Source: Dacryopinax spathularia
Taxonomy: Eukaryota > Basidiomycota > Dacrymycetes > Dacrymycetales > Dacrymycetaceae
DNA length: 64,000 nucleotides
Reading direction: 5' to 3'
NCBI GenBank assembly: GCA_037974965.1
Contig: JBBPFI010000010.1
Span: forward strand, 806,001-870,000
A program made the position numbers and the translations under genes. Every line of letters begins with the position of its first letter. Within the stretch, counting starts at the first letter, position 1. The notes below the pieces were generated by a model. The model did no database searches, was not told the origin of the DNA, and was given only the letters and a program-made list of their open reading frames with translations. Shown here in pieces: positions 12,159 through 24,275 of this stretch.

Positions 12159-13254
12159 TGGGACGCCTCGGTGACGAACGCGTTGGTGGAGAGGAAGACA
12201 GGAAGGGCGAAAGAAGTCGCCGACCTCCTTAGGCGCCAGGACGTATATGACGCTCTCGGCGAGGAGAGCGGTGTTACGGTGATGCAGCAGTTGGCCGAAG
12301 CGTATGGGGATTTGACGTTGGTCATGAAACCAATTTAAAGGTATGGGCAAGTACCGTCGGGCCCCTGTTCCCCTGTTCCTCGGGAAGGCTTCCAGCCGCT
12401 CGCCTCACCCAGCAGCGAAGGGGGCGGCGAGCTGTACGTGTGTGTCGCATGATGCAGTGCCGGTGTGGTGCGCTGCCCTGATAACTCAAATGTCGAAACG
12501 CTGATGAAGGTGCGTAGGATGATCAGGAGCAGGGGGAGTGGAAGAACGTCGTATCAGACTATGAGGCAGTGCTACCCGCTGTCCGCTTCTACCATTTAGT
12601 CCCCCACAGGGCATTGATTGACACAGCTTTCGTTATGCTTCTTGCTTCTATCGTCTCTATTCTTTCTGGGTCATCGTCATTGTCTCTCATCTATATTGGG
12701 ACACTTCCCACGTTCTGAGGGAAAAGGACGAAGTTAAATGCGAGCGAGCGGTTTACGTACACCGGCTCGGGTCGACAATCGCGATGCGCGTCGTCATTTC
12801 TCTGATTGTCCTCTTCCGCCGGTAACTGCCGCCGATGACGGATCAAATTATGAAAGAACAATGGTCAATCCGCAAGAAGCAACCATTGTGAGGGGTAAAG
12901 AGATGGTTAAGGCGAGTATCTTATGTCCGTGTGGCCGCAGTGCGCTTTCCACCGCTGAAGAGTAACCGCCCATACACTGCTGCGGTTGCTCCTCTGAGCT
13001 AGAGTAGCATCAGGCTCTTGTTTGTCCCGCGCCTAATTTGTCGATCCACGGGAATGCATGCCAAGATCATCTTCAGTTCTACCATCGCTACAGTTACTAC
13101 ATCTATCTTTATCTCTTCCTCTCTTGTGGTGCCGCCGCTGATCTCCACGCGTTGCATCGCAAGCGGCGCGAACACGACCCGATCTGCATGCTCTAGAAAC
13201 CGCCAAGTGCAAGCAGGTCCCAATCAATGGACTCTTCGGATACTGTTCCGGGAT
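12159..13254. other. intergenic, 1.1 kb
   Basis: Promoter of the coiled-coil gene plus the 3' flank of the dehydrogenase. No gene supported. Confidence 0.55.
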
Positions 13255-14451
13255 CTAAGCCAGATCCTCCATCTTGTTCAGGAGTCTACCTTCCATGCCT
13301 CCCTCGACCATAACGCACATGCCTGTCACGTGGCCGGATACGGTCGAAGAAGCCAGCACGGCGACTTGGGTAGCGACATCCTCAGGGGTTGCGATCTTGC
13401 GTAGTGGGGTTCTGTCACACGCGCGTATTCATGAACGATCACGGATCTGAATGATGAGAAGCACGTACGTTGCTAGTGCTCTATACTTAATTTGCGAGTT
13501 CTGCATGGCGTTTGCCGCCATGGGCGTTGATACCCAACCTGGTGCAACCGCGTTCACCCTCCCTCTCGGCGCCATCTTCACGATCTCGTTCTTCAGCGTT
13601 AGACAAAAGCCGATCTGAAGAGCGGACTTGGAAACGGCGTAGTCTGCGCTGAGAGTCAATCTGGTATCCGGGTTCGGAGATCGATGGTCGACGTACCTAT
13701 ATGCCCTGCTTCTCCGAACTTTCCGGCAGTGCTGCCAATCAGGATCACCGCGACCTTGTCGAGATTCGCTGGTACGGATGATGGCGCCCGCAATTGCCGA
13801 AGAAAGGCCCGGGTTGTTAGGAACGGTGCTGCGGTCGGATACTCAGTCAGCTCCGTCCTAGATACGCGGCGAGCGGGATCACCTGTTATGTTGACCGCGA
13901 GGGTATTCTGCCATTGTGAAAGCTCCATATCTACTACAGGCGCATCATTTTCCTATTATCCGGCTTCAGTCTCCTGGAGAACCGGTACTACAACCGACTC
14001 ACCGGCCAGATACCGTGATTGACTGCGACGCGCTCAGCATCTGCTGGTGAACGGAAGACAGCAAGCGCACCGATCAGGACAGTAATATCGCCCAGCTGTG
14101 CCCTCGCATTCTTGAATACCACCTCCACATCCTCCTCCTTTGACAGGTCGCCTTTCACGAGATTCAGCTTCTCCTGCCACGCAGCGTTCGACTGCAGCTC
14201 GAGGAGGCCCTTGGGAGCCGAGTTGAAATGCGCGGTGACCAGCGCACCTTGCTCTACGACCAGCACATGATGTTAGGAATACGCCCAGCGGCTCGGCGCA
14301 ACCATCATGCGCACCCAGGAATAGCTTCGTTATAGCGAATCCGATACCGCCACTTGCACCTGCCGTTGACCGTCAGATCTGACTTCAAGGTACGCAGGCT
14401 CAGCGTCTCGCCTGTCACCAGCGCATGGACGTCCTTCAGCCCTAAATCCAT
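13255..14451 (-). CDS. short-chain dehydrogenase/reductase (SDR)
   Basis: At least six short exons join in phase from ATG 14451 to TAG 13255, about 290 residues. The cofactor motif TGASGGIG is formed across the first intron (14411-14360), which begins with GC instead of GT; no GT donor nearby gives the motif. Later signs of a classical SDR are LVKGDLSKEEDV (the Asp that contacts adenine), ILIGSTAG with the catalytic Ser, YAVSK with the catalytic Tyr and Lys, and VAPGWVSTPM after the active site, then a VMVEGGM end typical of 3-oxoacyl-reductase-like SDRs. The usual NNAG motif reads IGALAV/VNHGIWP, so that stretch may contain a further intron or be divergent. It should reduce or oxidise an alcohol/ketone with NAD(P)H; the substrate is unknown. 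It is divergent from threonine synthase. Confidence 0.82.
14360..14411 (-). other. GC-AG intron in the SDR gene
   Basis: Minus-strand exon 1 ends ...GTGACAG and the intron starts GCGAGA and ends GGCAG, 52 bases. Splicing here yields TGASGGIG, the invariant SDR glycine motif. Alternative GT donors shift the frame or leave a 33-base intron with a poor motif. Confidence 0.65.
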
Positions 14452-14759
14452 GCGGCTCTGATGGTTGAGAAGTCGAAGTCTGGGGATCAAGGATCTATGT
14501 TCGCAGCCCGGAGAGGATGATACGCGCCGAGCCGATATTGTGGACGACGACAGCGATGGCGTTGAAGTGCTGTCCTCGCCATGTCGGCGTCGCTCTCCTC
14601 CATAAACCCGCAGAGGCGCGCTTCCCGAAGCGGTAATGACTTTCCACGTGCGCGCGAAGCCCTGAGAAGTTCGTGCTTCTGGGGCAAAATCGTTGGACCC
14701 TTACCGCCCTCATCGGCCGAGTCAGGGAGAGCTCGCTGCTGCCGACAACCTTAACCACC
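14452..14759. promoter_or_regulatory. shared divergent promoter, SDR and threonine synthase
   Basis: 308 bases separate the two start codons. Clear control elements are not evident to me. Open frames on the minus strand here have no splice partner and are probably chance. Confidence 0.4.
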
Positions 14760-16603
14760 ATGAAATACTTTTCGACCCGAGGTGACGGAACGACTGTCTC
14801 CTTCGAAGAGGTACAGTAGCTTAATCATATCGTTCATAAAGGGGTGCTCAATGTGTATAGGCGGTCCTCACCGGTTTAGCACCGGATGGTGGGCTGTTCA
14901 TTCCTGAAGCCATACCACTTCCACCGCCCGGGTGGAAAGATGCCTGGGCCTCCTACTCCTTCCAGCAACTCTCCGAGGCAGTCCTCTCACTCTATATTGA
15001 CGAGTCCGAGATCCCGAGGGCTGACCTACGAGCCCTCATCGAACGGTCGTACAGCACTTTCCGTGCGCCCGAGATCACACCGCTGAAGAAGCTGAATGAT
15101 CGGCTATACGTACTGGAGTTGTTCCACGGACCGACGTATGCTTTCAAGGATGTTGCGCTGCAGTTCCTCGGAAACCTCTTTGAGTACTTCCTGAAGCGAA
15201 GGAACGCGAAGAAGGCACCAGGAGAAGAGAAGGAGAAGCTGACTGTCGTCGGCGCTACTAGTGGGGACACGGGAAGGTGCGCATGACTATGCGCCATTGA
15301 ACGCCTTGAGCTGACTTGGTGTAGTGCTGCCATATATGGTCTCCGGAATAAGGAAAATATTTTAATCTTCATTCTGCATCCCAAGGGCAAGGTCTCGCCT
15401 ATTCAAGAGGCACAAATGACGACAGTCACGGACGCCAATGTGCACAACATCGCAGTACAAGGTACATTTGATGACTGCCAAGTATGTGATCTCCATATTC
15501 TGGTACCGCCGTGCTGACTTGTAGCTAGGACATTGTCAAAGCACTGTTTGGCGACCGCGAGTTCAATGCCACCCATCGGTTAGGCGCTATCAACTCGATC
15601 AACTGGGCCCGCATTCTCGCCCAAACCGTCTACTACTTCCTCGCCTACTTCTCCGTTCGTTCCCAAATTCCTCAAGGCGCTCAAATCCAATTCGTCGTCC
15701 CGACCGGCAACTTCGGCGACATCCTCGCTGGATACTATGCGAAGCGGATGGGTGTGCCAATGGCTCAACTCGTAGTGGCTACGAATGCGAACGACATCCT
15801 CGCCCGGTTTTGGGCTTCGGGGAGGTACGAGAAGGTCGAGAGTACAGAAGACGGGAATACGAAGGAGACTTTACCTGTCAATGGGGCCAGCGACGGCAAA
15901 CAGGCTACGGATGCCAGCGGAGTGAAGGAGACGCTCAGCCCGGCGATGGACATTCTCGTGTCGAGCAACTTTGAGCGGTTATTGTGGTACTTGGCTGCTG
16001 AGGCCAACCAGGGCGCAGATGCGGTAAGGAAGGCTGGCAGTACTGTGGCTGAGTGGATGGCGAAGGTGAAAACAGATGGGCGGGTGACGGTCCCTACCAA
16101 GGTGCTGGAACTTGCAAGGAGAGACTTCACTGCCCGGAGTGTTTCGGATGAACAGGTGCGTGTCTCCCTTATATGGCGTACAATCACGCTAACGGCGATG
16201 TTCAGACTCTGGCTACCATTAAGCGATGGTACAGCGAGGGACCGTATATCGCAGACCCCCATACGGCAGTCGGACTGACCGCGGTTGATCTCCTCCCGAA
16301 ACAGTAGGTCCAACCTAGCTATTATCACCCGGATTATCTGATATCTGCTCCAGGGATGACCTAGTCCGGATCGTTCTCTCGACGGCACATCCAGCCAAGT
16401 TCTCCGACGCAGTCGAGAAAGCTTTATCATCATACAGAGACTTCAACTTCGAGAAGGAAGTTCTCCCAGAAGAATTCAAGGGTCTTCTCCAAAAAGAGCG
16501 CCGGGTAATCGACGTCCCGGCCGCAGACATCGAATTAGTCAAGCAGGTCATAGAAAAGGAGGCGGCAAAGCTGAAGAATACCGCGCAGAATTCCAGCATT
16601 TAG
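14760..16603 (+). CDS. THR4: threonine synthase
   Basis: Six exons (14760-14810, 14861-15276, 15325-15481, 15529-16155, 16206-16303, 16354-16603) are all in phase and give 532 residues, close to yeast Thr4. The enzyme converts O-phospho-L-homoserine to L-threonine with PLP. The start MKYFSTRGDGTTVSFEE is the standard N-terminus, HGPTYAFKDVALQ carries the PLP lysine, SGDTGSAA binds the phosphate, and NSINWARILAQ and VPTGNFGDILAGY are conserved active-site blocks. The context CCACCATG suits efficient initiation. An insertion of about 35 residues (bases 15835-15935, rich in Glu/Ser/Thr/Gly) is longer than I expect, but it contains no splice signals and stays open. The protein is cytosolic. Confidence 0.95.
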
Positions 16604-16643
16604 TGTATGAACGGAAAGATGTAATAACGAGATTGGATATAGA

Positions 16644-17156
16644 CTATGCTGCTGTCGCCGTCTCGGTAGAGAGGGGCACGCTTGTCGTCTTCTGCATCGC
16701 GGGGTTCACCAGGAGCATGGGGATGTAGGAGGTAAAGAGTGTGGCAGAGGCGAACCTGGGCAGTAAGGTCAGAATAATGATAAGATGATATAGACAACTG
16801 TGACGCACAGAATAGCTGATAGCGGTCCTCCCGTTGAGCTCTCCTTGGTCCGCATCGGCTTCTGGTTCGACAAGCTGGCGATAGCCAATAGAAGAGCCGC
16901 CCAGCCCATGAATCTTTGCATTTGTGAGCGACGTTGTCTCGATATCACATAGGAGCTCACCGGTTCCGTGTAAGCATGGTGGCACCAGAGAACATCATGC
17001 TGGCACTGCCGGCGAAGTCTGTCAATAGGGCAGGCGAGGGTCAGCTCATCCCCATTTCTTGCGCAAGTCGTACGCACCAGAGTCCTGCTGCCTCCAAAAT
17101 TTCGGCAGGGTGATTGCCGTCTCATTGGAAGCATCTCGTGGGTCGTCTGCGGGCAT
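16644..17156 (-). CDS. Asterix / WDR83OS-like PAT-complex membrane protein
   Basis: Four small exons (17156-17078, 17018-16961, 16913-16809, 16755-16644) are in phase and give 117 residues. The protein starts MPADDPRDASNE, matching the DPR motif of Asterix proteins, then has MMFSGATMLTRNRFMGWAAL leading into a hydrophobic segment, NQKPMRTKE in the polar loop, and a last helix ending SYIPMLLVNP. This order (DPR motif, three hydrophobic segments, KP.R loop, NP end) is that of the UPF0139 family. In animals Asterix binds CCDC47 and shields polar membrane helices at the ER translocon. The same ER role here is inference from family. The gene is divergent from the F-box/WD40 gene (276 bases apart). 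Confidence 0.85.
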
Positions 17157-17432
17157 CTTGGCATGCAACTCGTACGGTCGAACCCAAGATGAGAAGGCGG
17201 AGACAGGGCAGTGGATCTCCAAGGGACTGTCAACGCCCCACACAGTCGTGCTTCTGCATCGCCACCATTGTTTCCCTTCAGGTCGTGTCTGAGGTCTATC
17301 ACCAGGTTGTCCTGTTCACATGCAGAACTCCTACAGTATACTCTGTCACACCAACGTTCTTGCTTTGTTATATATCCTGTCTTGGTCGCATGCTGTCTTC
17401 TTGAACAGCGATATCTCCTCTCCTCTACATAG

Positions 17433-19690
17433 ATGAGCTCCTCTGGTGGGCGTTCGTCACAGCGACAGACGACGCGTCCGACAACCTCGCAGTCAGCCCC
17501 TACCGAGCTTGTCAGACTTGGGACGGGAGGTGCAGACAAACGAGCAACTCGGTCGGCATTGTACAAGCTCTCGCACTTGTTTTCGGTCTCAGCTGGAGCC
17601 TCATTCGCTGGCGCAAACCCCAGTCCGAGTAAATCCACAGGTACGCCCCATTATGTGCGCATATACGATTCCTGTTCACGGAGTTCAAGACGCCATCCGA
17701 GCTTTCCTCGGCGTGGGCCTCCGGTCACGTCGTCAAACTCAACCGGACAACAACCGGTTCTCGTTTCTTGAACATCCATCGGCACCGCGCGACCTCGGTC
17801 GCCTGAGGGGCAGCGGATCCGCGCCTGATTCATCTCAGTACGACACTTCCGCTGGAACGATCTCCTTCGCTGAAGAGTCCGAGTCCGCACCCACCGTCAC
17901 CGAAGCAGCCCGAAGCCCTGGCCACTCTTCCAAGAGCAGCTGGAGTAGGCTTGTCAATACCTTGACGCCGAAGAAAGTCAGGAGAAGGGGGAGGATCATG
18001 ACTGAAGACGAGCCGTTAGATGGCGAAGAGGGCGAACTCGTAGATGACGAAGGGTTCTTCGATTCTGCGCAGGCCAGGACTCGGATTGGTGCGCATATAT
18101 CTGGCTATATGCTCCTTCTAGGCTGACCGAGTCGCCAGATATTATCTCCCTTCTTCCGGTAGAGCTCTCGCTCTACATACTCTCTTTGCTTGACGCCACA
18201 TCTGTCTTGTCCTGCATGACCGTGAACCAATATTGGAAGGCCCTGGCGACGGACGATGCCGTTTGGAGAGCTCTATTTCACGCCCGGCCCGGATGGAATA
18301 TCGACATGGATGCTGCACATCAGCGACTAGCTGCCAACGCACAAAAGCATCGTAACGAGGTCTTGGAACAAAGCGGCATACCTATACCCTCCTCTTCGGC
18401 CAGAAATCCACGTGTATCAATATCTTCCATCTTGTCTTCCTCTGTATTGTTGCCCACAATCTTCTCCTCAAGCCCAACACCATCCTCGAAGAGTCATCGC
18501 GCATCGTTGCAAGCTTCGAGGATGACCTCCAAAACGTCGTCAGCAGGCCATGACGACAATGAGGACTATACCCCACTGCCTCTTGACTGGAAGGATATAT
18601 TCAAAACCCGCTACATTCTAGAAAAAAGGTGGCGATCCGGATACCCGAAGGTCCACCAGTTAATGGGTCACCAGAGCCTGTGAGTCGTACCTCCTCGTCC
18701 TGCAGGAGCCGTGCTGATTCGCTACAGGGTGTATTGTGTCAAATTTGATCGAGATCGGATCCTTACGGGATCTCGAGACAAGACCATTAAGGTCTGGAGC
18801 ACTCAAACTGGACGTCTTCGATCAACGCTACGCGGCCATGACGGCAGCGTTCTCTGCTTGAAGTTCGATTCGCCGAGTTCCTTCATGGTATCCGGTAGCA
18901 GCGATGGTTCCATCTTGGCATGGGACCTGGACAAAGGGATCATTACTAAGCGTATCACCAAGGCTCACAACGGCGGAGTCCTCGCAATCGATTTTGACGA
19001 CAAATGGATCGTCAGTGGCGGACGTGACAATTCTGTCCGAGTGTGGGACAGAAATGGTCAGGAACTACGGCGGATCCTGTCCGGTCACGAAGGACCGGTG
19101 AACTGCGTCGTCCTGCAGGGAAACACTCTTGTCAGCGCCAGTGGTGATGCAAAGCTCATCATGTGGGACATCGAGACTGGCGAAATCCTTCGACGCTTCG
19201 AAGGTCACTCTCGTGGTATAGCATGTGTTGCACTGACAGTATGTGTTTCGCCCTTTCATCAGTTGAGTGTCGACGTTGACACATGCTAGGGTCATTTCGT
19301 CATTTCTGGCTCTAAGGACCCATATATGAAGCTGTACGACTCCGAGACCAGCGTTTGCCTCGAGACCGTCAAAGGACATCATGACCTGGTTCGCTCGTTG
19401 GCCGTAGATCACACCATGAGCAGAATAATTTCGGCGAGCTACGACAAGACCGTCAAAGTTTGGGACCTGGATTCTGAAGGCAAGCAGTTGAAGCTGGTGC
19501 GAGATTTCCCGGATGTCCACGAGAGCCAGATCTTCGATGTTGTCTGCGATGCCTCCAGAATTGTTACGTACGTCATTCCATGGCTCCCTACTGCGACAGT
19601 TAGGACTGATCGCGAAGCAGTGCCTCGTACAATCATGTCGTCACGATTCTCGACTTCGGTTTCGACTTGGATACTTCTCTCTTTCCATAA
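17433..19690 (+). CDS. F-box/WD40 repeat protein, SCF substrate receptor
   Basis: Six exons (17433-17640, 17684-18088, 18139-18679, 18728-19238, 19290-19567, 19621-19690) are in phase and give 670 residues. After a Ser-rich, probably disordered N-terminus, an F-box begins at the exon 3 join (LLPVELSLYILSLLDATSVL...NQYWKALATDDAVWRALF) and would bind Skp1. A linker and YPKVHQLMGHQSL lead into at least six WD40 blades (for example TGSRDKTIKVWSTQTG, SGSSDGSILAWDLDKG, SGGRDNSVRVWD, SASGDAKLIMWD, SGSKDPYMKLYD, SASYDKTVKVWD). This matches the Fbw7/Met30/Pop1 class, which brings phosphorylated substrates to a cullin ubiquitin ligase. Which paralogue it is cannot be decided without alignment. It converges with the first NmrA gene. 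Confidence 0.9.
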
Positions 19691-19945
19691 ATAGTTGGAC
19701 GGCAAAAACGCAACTCTTGCGCGGAGCGGAACTTCACTTATCCACTGATGAGGTTGCATTACGGACGTTTAGTGCCCGATACTTCTCTAGTCATAGTCCT
19801 ATCTTTATTTCTCCACACACTCTCCTTCGATTAGTCTTGATGCAAAACAACCCAAGCGTGATATAATTTTGAGATACTTCATACATAGCATTTGTACAAT
19901 AGGACCCTCCTAGGTCCTCACCATATCATACAGTACACATACCAT

Positions 19946-21091
19946 TTACAGGACATATTCGACACCTTTGGGATGCCATTCCGGATAGAGCTTGTTGTCA
20001 AGCGTCTCAGGCTTGTGCTTCGCCTTGCCCTGCACAATAGCCAGGAATAGCGCCGCATAGAACCTTTCATCTCCCTCTCCATTCTTCATCTTGTCTTCCA
20101 GATCCGACAACGGCTTGTAGGTGACTTTGACGGAGGAGCCGGGGTACTTCTTCTCATAGAGCTGCACGATCTCGTTGAAGGATTTGGCGTCACCTAGGTG
20201 CAGACCCTCAGTATATACATACTCCAGAATCAGCGCGAAGACAGCATACCTTCAATGTGGAACCGGCGATTCTGAAGCTCTTCTGGCGGGAGGTGACGCA
20301 GGACATGCAACACAAATCTGGCCACATCGTGTTGCGTTGTCCATGAGTTCTGTGCTTTTCCATCTCCGTAGATTGTCGCTTTGCCATCCTTCAACTCGGA
20401 CAGACCGAACAGACTGTACTTTGTCAGTCCATCATGCTTGACTCATTGGAGCCGGATACATACGGGATCGGAAGGCAGTATTCCTGTAATCATTCAGTAA
20501 TCTGTTCTCACACAAACGACGAGTGACGTACCGGGAAAGTGCCAGTACTAAACTCGACCCAGGGTAATCCAACCTCCTCTGCCACCCGTAGAGGCCGTGT
20601 CCGCAGCTCGTCCACTGGTGCGAACTCCGGAAGATCCTTGGCCGTCAAAGGAGATCCCCAGTGACTATTGACATATAGCTTGACACCGGCTTTCTTTGCG
20701 GCTTTGACTATCGGTACTTGGAGTGCGAATGCTGAAAGGCAGTGAGTTGTTAGAAGACAACACTTGCACCGCAGACGCACCATCCACCCCAAGCGTTGAT
20801 ATGACAACATCGATGCCGTTGAACGCCTCCACCAGACTCTCCTCATCCTCGTAGTCAACGCCCCGGATTTTCGCACCCTTCTTCAGCCATTCACGGGCGA
20901 ATAACTCATTCCCCTGTTATCCAGCGTGAGCCTGTTGTTCCGATGCTAGAAGACCCTGCCGGACTTACCCCAACCTTCCTCGTCAGGATCGTCACGTCGA
21001 ATCCGTGTGGAGACGTGTCGAAGGCATGCATGAAATGTGTGCCCAAGGAGCCGCTGGCTCCTGCGATTGCATAGCGTTTGTAATGTGACAT
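19946..21091 (-). CDS. NmrA-like NAD(P)-binding protein, copy 1
   Basis: The frame begins MSHYKRYAIAGASGSLGTH, a Rossmann fold with the GxxGxxG dinucleotide motif, then FDVTILTRK at the end of strand 2, VDYEDEESL, and the block YVNSHWGSPLT. The CDS is cut by about five short introns; exon 1 is 21091-20969 (41 codons) and the last codon is at 19946. The C-terminal half has YGDGKAQNSWTT and ends NKLYPEWHPKGVEYVL. NmrA-like proteins are short-chain-dehydrogenase relatives; some are redox-sensing regulators, others isoflavone-reductase-like enzymes. The usual catalytic Tyr-Lys pair is not obvious, so a sensor role is possible. It is the last gene of a three-copy tandem array transcribed leftwards. 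Confidence 0.85.
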
Positions 21092-21675
21092 AGTCAGGAG
21101 TGTAGAGATATTATGCTGCTGCTCAGTTCCGCAGGTGGTCCATTCCGCCTGTATATAGCTGGAGCTTTAGACACATCCAGGAGGTCCAGTCGGCGCATGC
21201 CGCATCACGTTCATGCTCGAGGATGCCAGCAAGGCACCAGTATATCGGAACAGCCCGAGGCGAGAATAGATGCTGACTTTCGGCTGCCTAGTACGAGCAC
21301 ACATGATTGCGGCTTTGCCCGCAATGACAAGGCACAAGATCGTAATTCGGGATGTGAAGCAGATCACGGCCAAACCATGTGACCTCTCGCGACAGCGGAA
21401 CGCGGTTGGCATCCTTCCTTTGGTAAGATTTGTCAGCACCCTGATTAGGAACTCTTCCCGAACACGGCCTAGAACATGGATTAAGCGCGGGAATGCGTTT
21501 CATTCTAGGACGACTTCCGGTTCAAGACGTAGACCGGATAGAGTCGCCCTATACACAAAGGAGTAGCCACAAGATGAGCGGAGACTCTCGAGCTACAGCA
21601 TTTCTGGAACTGCAGACGATGCACAAACAGCTCGTTTATACGACATATTCGGACTTCCCATATGAGGAGATTCCA
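21092..21675. other. spacer between NmrA copies 1 and 2
   Basis: 584 bases. No gene supported; promoter of copy 1 and 3' flank of copy 2. Confidence 0.5.
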
Positions 21676-22821
21676 TCAGAGGATATCGGCGAAGGTCTTT
21701 GGGTTCCAACCTGGATACTCGTTGTTGTCAAGCGTCTCGTCCTTGTGCTTGCCTTTTCCTGTGAGAAGGGCAAGAACCAACACCGCGATGATGCGCTGAT
21801 GCTGATCCTCGCTCTTCGCCAGATCTTCAAGGACGCTCACAGGCGCATGGGTGATCTCAACGGGCGGACCAGGATGCTTCTCCTCGTATATCTTGATGAT
21901 TTCGTTCGGAGATTTGGCGTCGCCTTTGAAAGCTGTTAGCTTGAGCTGGTCATAAACAAATCCAGAAGTACCTTCAATTTTGAAACTCCGGTTGCGCAGC
22001 TTCGAGGGCGGAAGGTTGAGCAGAACGTACCAGACATATCTAGCAACGTCCCATTGCGTCGTCCAGGAGTTACGAGCATTTCCATCACCGTAAACCGTAG
22101 CATTGCGATTCTTGAGCTCATGGAAGCCGACCAGGCTGATAAATGTCAATCCTCTCGTGCGTTCATCCGTGAGACGAGCCGACATACGGTATCGCATCGT
22201 ACATGTCCTGCATGCGCGATATTAGTATTGATGGATATGCTGTTTTCGGTCTGTCCTCACAAGGAACGACGACGTCTGGAACTCGGCCCATGGCAAGCCG
22301 AGTTCTTCAGCAACCTTAATGGGCTGGGTTCGGATGGCGTCTAGCCCGGCGAGCGCCGGCACCTCAGCCCCGGTAAGGGGAGAGCCCCAATGTCCGTTGA
22401 CATATAATTTCGCTCCAGCCTTCGATGCAGCCTTCGCAAGAGGCGTCTGCAAGCCCAACGCTATGGGATAGTCAGTCATGTGCGCGGGCACCAAGGACGG
22501 GTAACGTACCAGCCATTCCAAGGGTTGAGATGACAACGTCTGCGCCGGTCAGCCCACTGACCAGACTCTCTTCGTCCTCATAGTCAACCTCACGAATTTC
22601 GGCGCCCTTCTTAGCCCAGTCCTGAGCGAACTGCTGGCGGCCCTGTGATGACTTTCCTCAGCAAAGCGCCACGAGGCAATACTTGGGAAAGAACTCACAC
22701 CGGTCTTTCTCGTGAGGATGATCACCTCGAACTTGCGGCCGGAGTTCTCCCAGGCTTGTAGAAGGTGAGTACCTAGGGTACCTGTTGCACCGGCAATAGC
22801 GAAGCGTTTGTAGCCTGACAT
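21676..22821 (-). CDS. NmrA-like NAD(P)-binding protein, copy 2
   Basis: The CDS spans exactly as many bases as copy 1 and has a similar exon layout. It starts MSGYKRFAIAGATGTLGTH with the GxxGxxG motif, followed by FEVIILTRKTG, then YVNGHWGSPLTG, KVAEELGLPWAEF, YGDGNARNSWTT and the end NNEYPGWNPKTFADIL. By eye it is the nearest relative of copy 1, sharing the HWGSPLT block and the AEE.GLPW helix. The equal span and gene order suggest recent tandem duplication. Exons are joined by short GT-AG introns near 22660-22690, 22460-22510, 22200-22260 and 21920-21975; boundaries are approximate. Confidence 0.83.
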
Positions 22822-23284
22822 TGTTGAAGCGGTTGTGGGAATCCTGCTGTTCTTGCTGTGCTCATGCTTTCGGGCCTGGGTATTTGTACCCTATTGCAGC
22901 CCAGCCCTCTCCGCTTGGCAGATCCCTGTCGAACTTACTAGACATCATTTGAAAAAGAAGAGCGGCGAGAGCAACGCCTCATTTAGAGAGAGTCGCACAG
23001 AAAAAGCAGTTGCTAGAGGGTGTTCATCATTGGGAAAGGCAAGTGACGATGGTGTTCCGCCGCAAGTTGTCCGGTCTGTCAGGGTCTTTGGAATGTCAAC
23101 GATGAGTACGGCCGCCTTAGCTAACGTCCTCTGATACGTAAACAATGTATTGCATAATCAACTTCTGATGGATTGCATAATGTGCGCCTTCATCCCGGCG
23201 CCGGTTGCATAGTGTACAATGAAGAGGTAGGAGAGGATGACAGGAGACTACGATATATGAGCTCATATTCTGAGGAAAGCGCGA
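22822..23284. other. spacer between NmrA copies 2 and 3
   Basis: 463 bases, promoter of copy 2. No gene supported. Confidence 0.5.
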
Positions 23285-24275
23285 TTACAAAATATCCGCC
23301 ACCTTCTTCGGGTTCCAGGCTGGGAACTCATTGTTGTCTAGCTTGGCGGGGTCGTGGGCCACGCGTCCAGTCGCGTACTCAATCATGAGCGCGTGGAAGA
23401 AGTCCTTGCCCTCGCTCTTCTGCACCATCTCCTCGAGCGCCGAGACCGGCCTGTAGGTGACCTGCATCTCGCCGGGGTGCTTCTCGGTGAAAAGCTGGAC
23501 GATCTGGTTGAATGTCTTCCGGTCACCTTCGATGTTGAAGACGCGGTTTTGCAGCTTGGAAGGCGGGAGATGGGTGAGCACGTATACCGCATACCGGGCG
23601 ACATCGGGGATCGTCGTCCAGGAGTTGGGTGTCTCGCCCGTTCCATAGATGACAGCCTTTCGGGTGTTCAGGTTGAGCTCAGTAAGGGGCAGATGGATGG
23701 TGAATTCCTGATCAGTAACTTAGCCTCACAGAAACAGGTGATTTACTCGTAAAGACTTACGGGGAAAATGCCGACGCGGAAATATGTCCAGGGAAGGCCG
23801 AATTCCTGAGCCAGCTTGATCGGCTCATCCTTGATCTTCATATGGGTCAGGCCGTAGCGGTACTCGTCCATAGGTGCGCCCCAATGGCTGTTGACATAGA
23901 GTTTGACCTTCGCCGGGGCACAAGCCTTGACCAGGACCATCTGAAGAGGCAAGCCTACGCGTTTCAAGTCAGTTTTGTGCGGCCTATGACGGCCGAAACA
24001 AGATGCATACCGGTGGCACCAAAGCAGGAGATGAGAACGTCGACGCCTTTGAGGGCGACGACAACAGTATGCTTATCGTTATAGTCGACTGGGTAGACTT
24101 TGGCGCCACGCTTCTCGAGCGCATCGGCATCCTTAGCGGCATTGCCGCCCTCCTTGCGGGTGAGGATACGGACTTCCAGACCGAGCTCGGACTTCACGCG
24201 AAGGAGCTCATCCAAAACGGCCTTGCCGACCTTGCCAGTAGCCCCAGCGACAGCGAAGACTTTGTAGCCAGACAT
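23285..24275 (-). CDS. NmrA-like NAD(P)-binding protein, copy 3 (divergent)
   Basis: It starts MSGYKVFAVAGATGKVGKAV with the GxxGxxG motif, then LEVRILTRKEGG, a VDYNDKHT element and DVLISCFGATG at strand 4, followed after an intron by YVNSHWGAPMDEY, EFGLPWTYFRVGIFP, YGTGETPNSWTT and the C-terminus NNEFPAWNPKKVADIL. It keeps the family frame but differs from copies 1 and 2 in the region after HWG and has fewer introns (about three). It heads the tandem array; the order from promoter outward is copy 3, copy 2, copy 1. Ligand and role are unknown. Confidence 0.84.

Noticed and set aside
14495-14761. Minus-strand frame between SDR and threonine synthase as an SDR upstream exon
   Set aside because: The SDR already has a normal start at 14451, and the frame covers the threonine synthase promoter without a usable donor.
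17046-17638. 289-codon minus-strand frame as one unspliced gene
   Set aside because: It is the Asterix gene read through its introns plus antisense of the F-box gene; spliced exons give the Asterix family protein instead.
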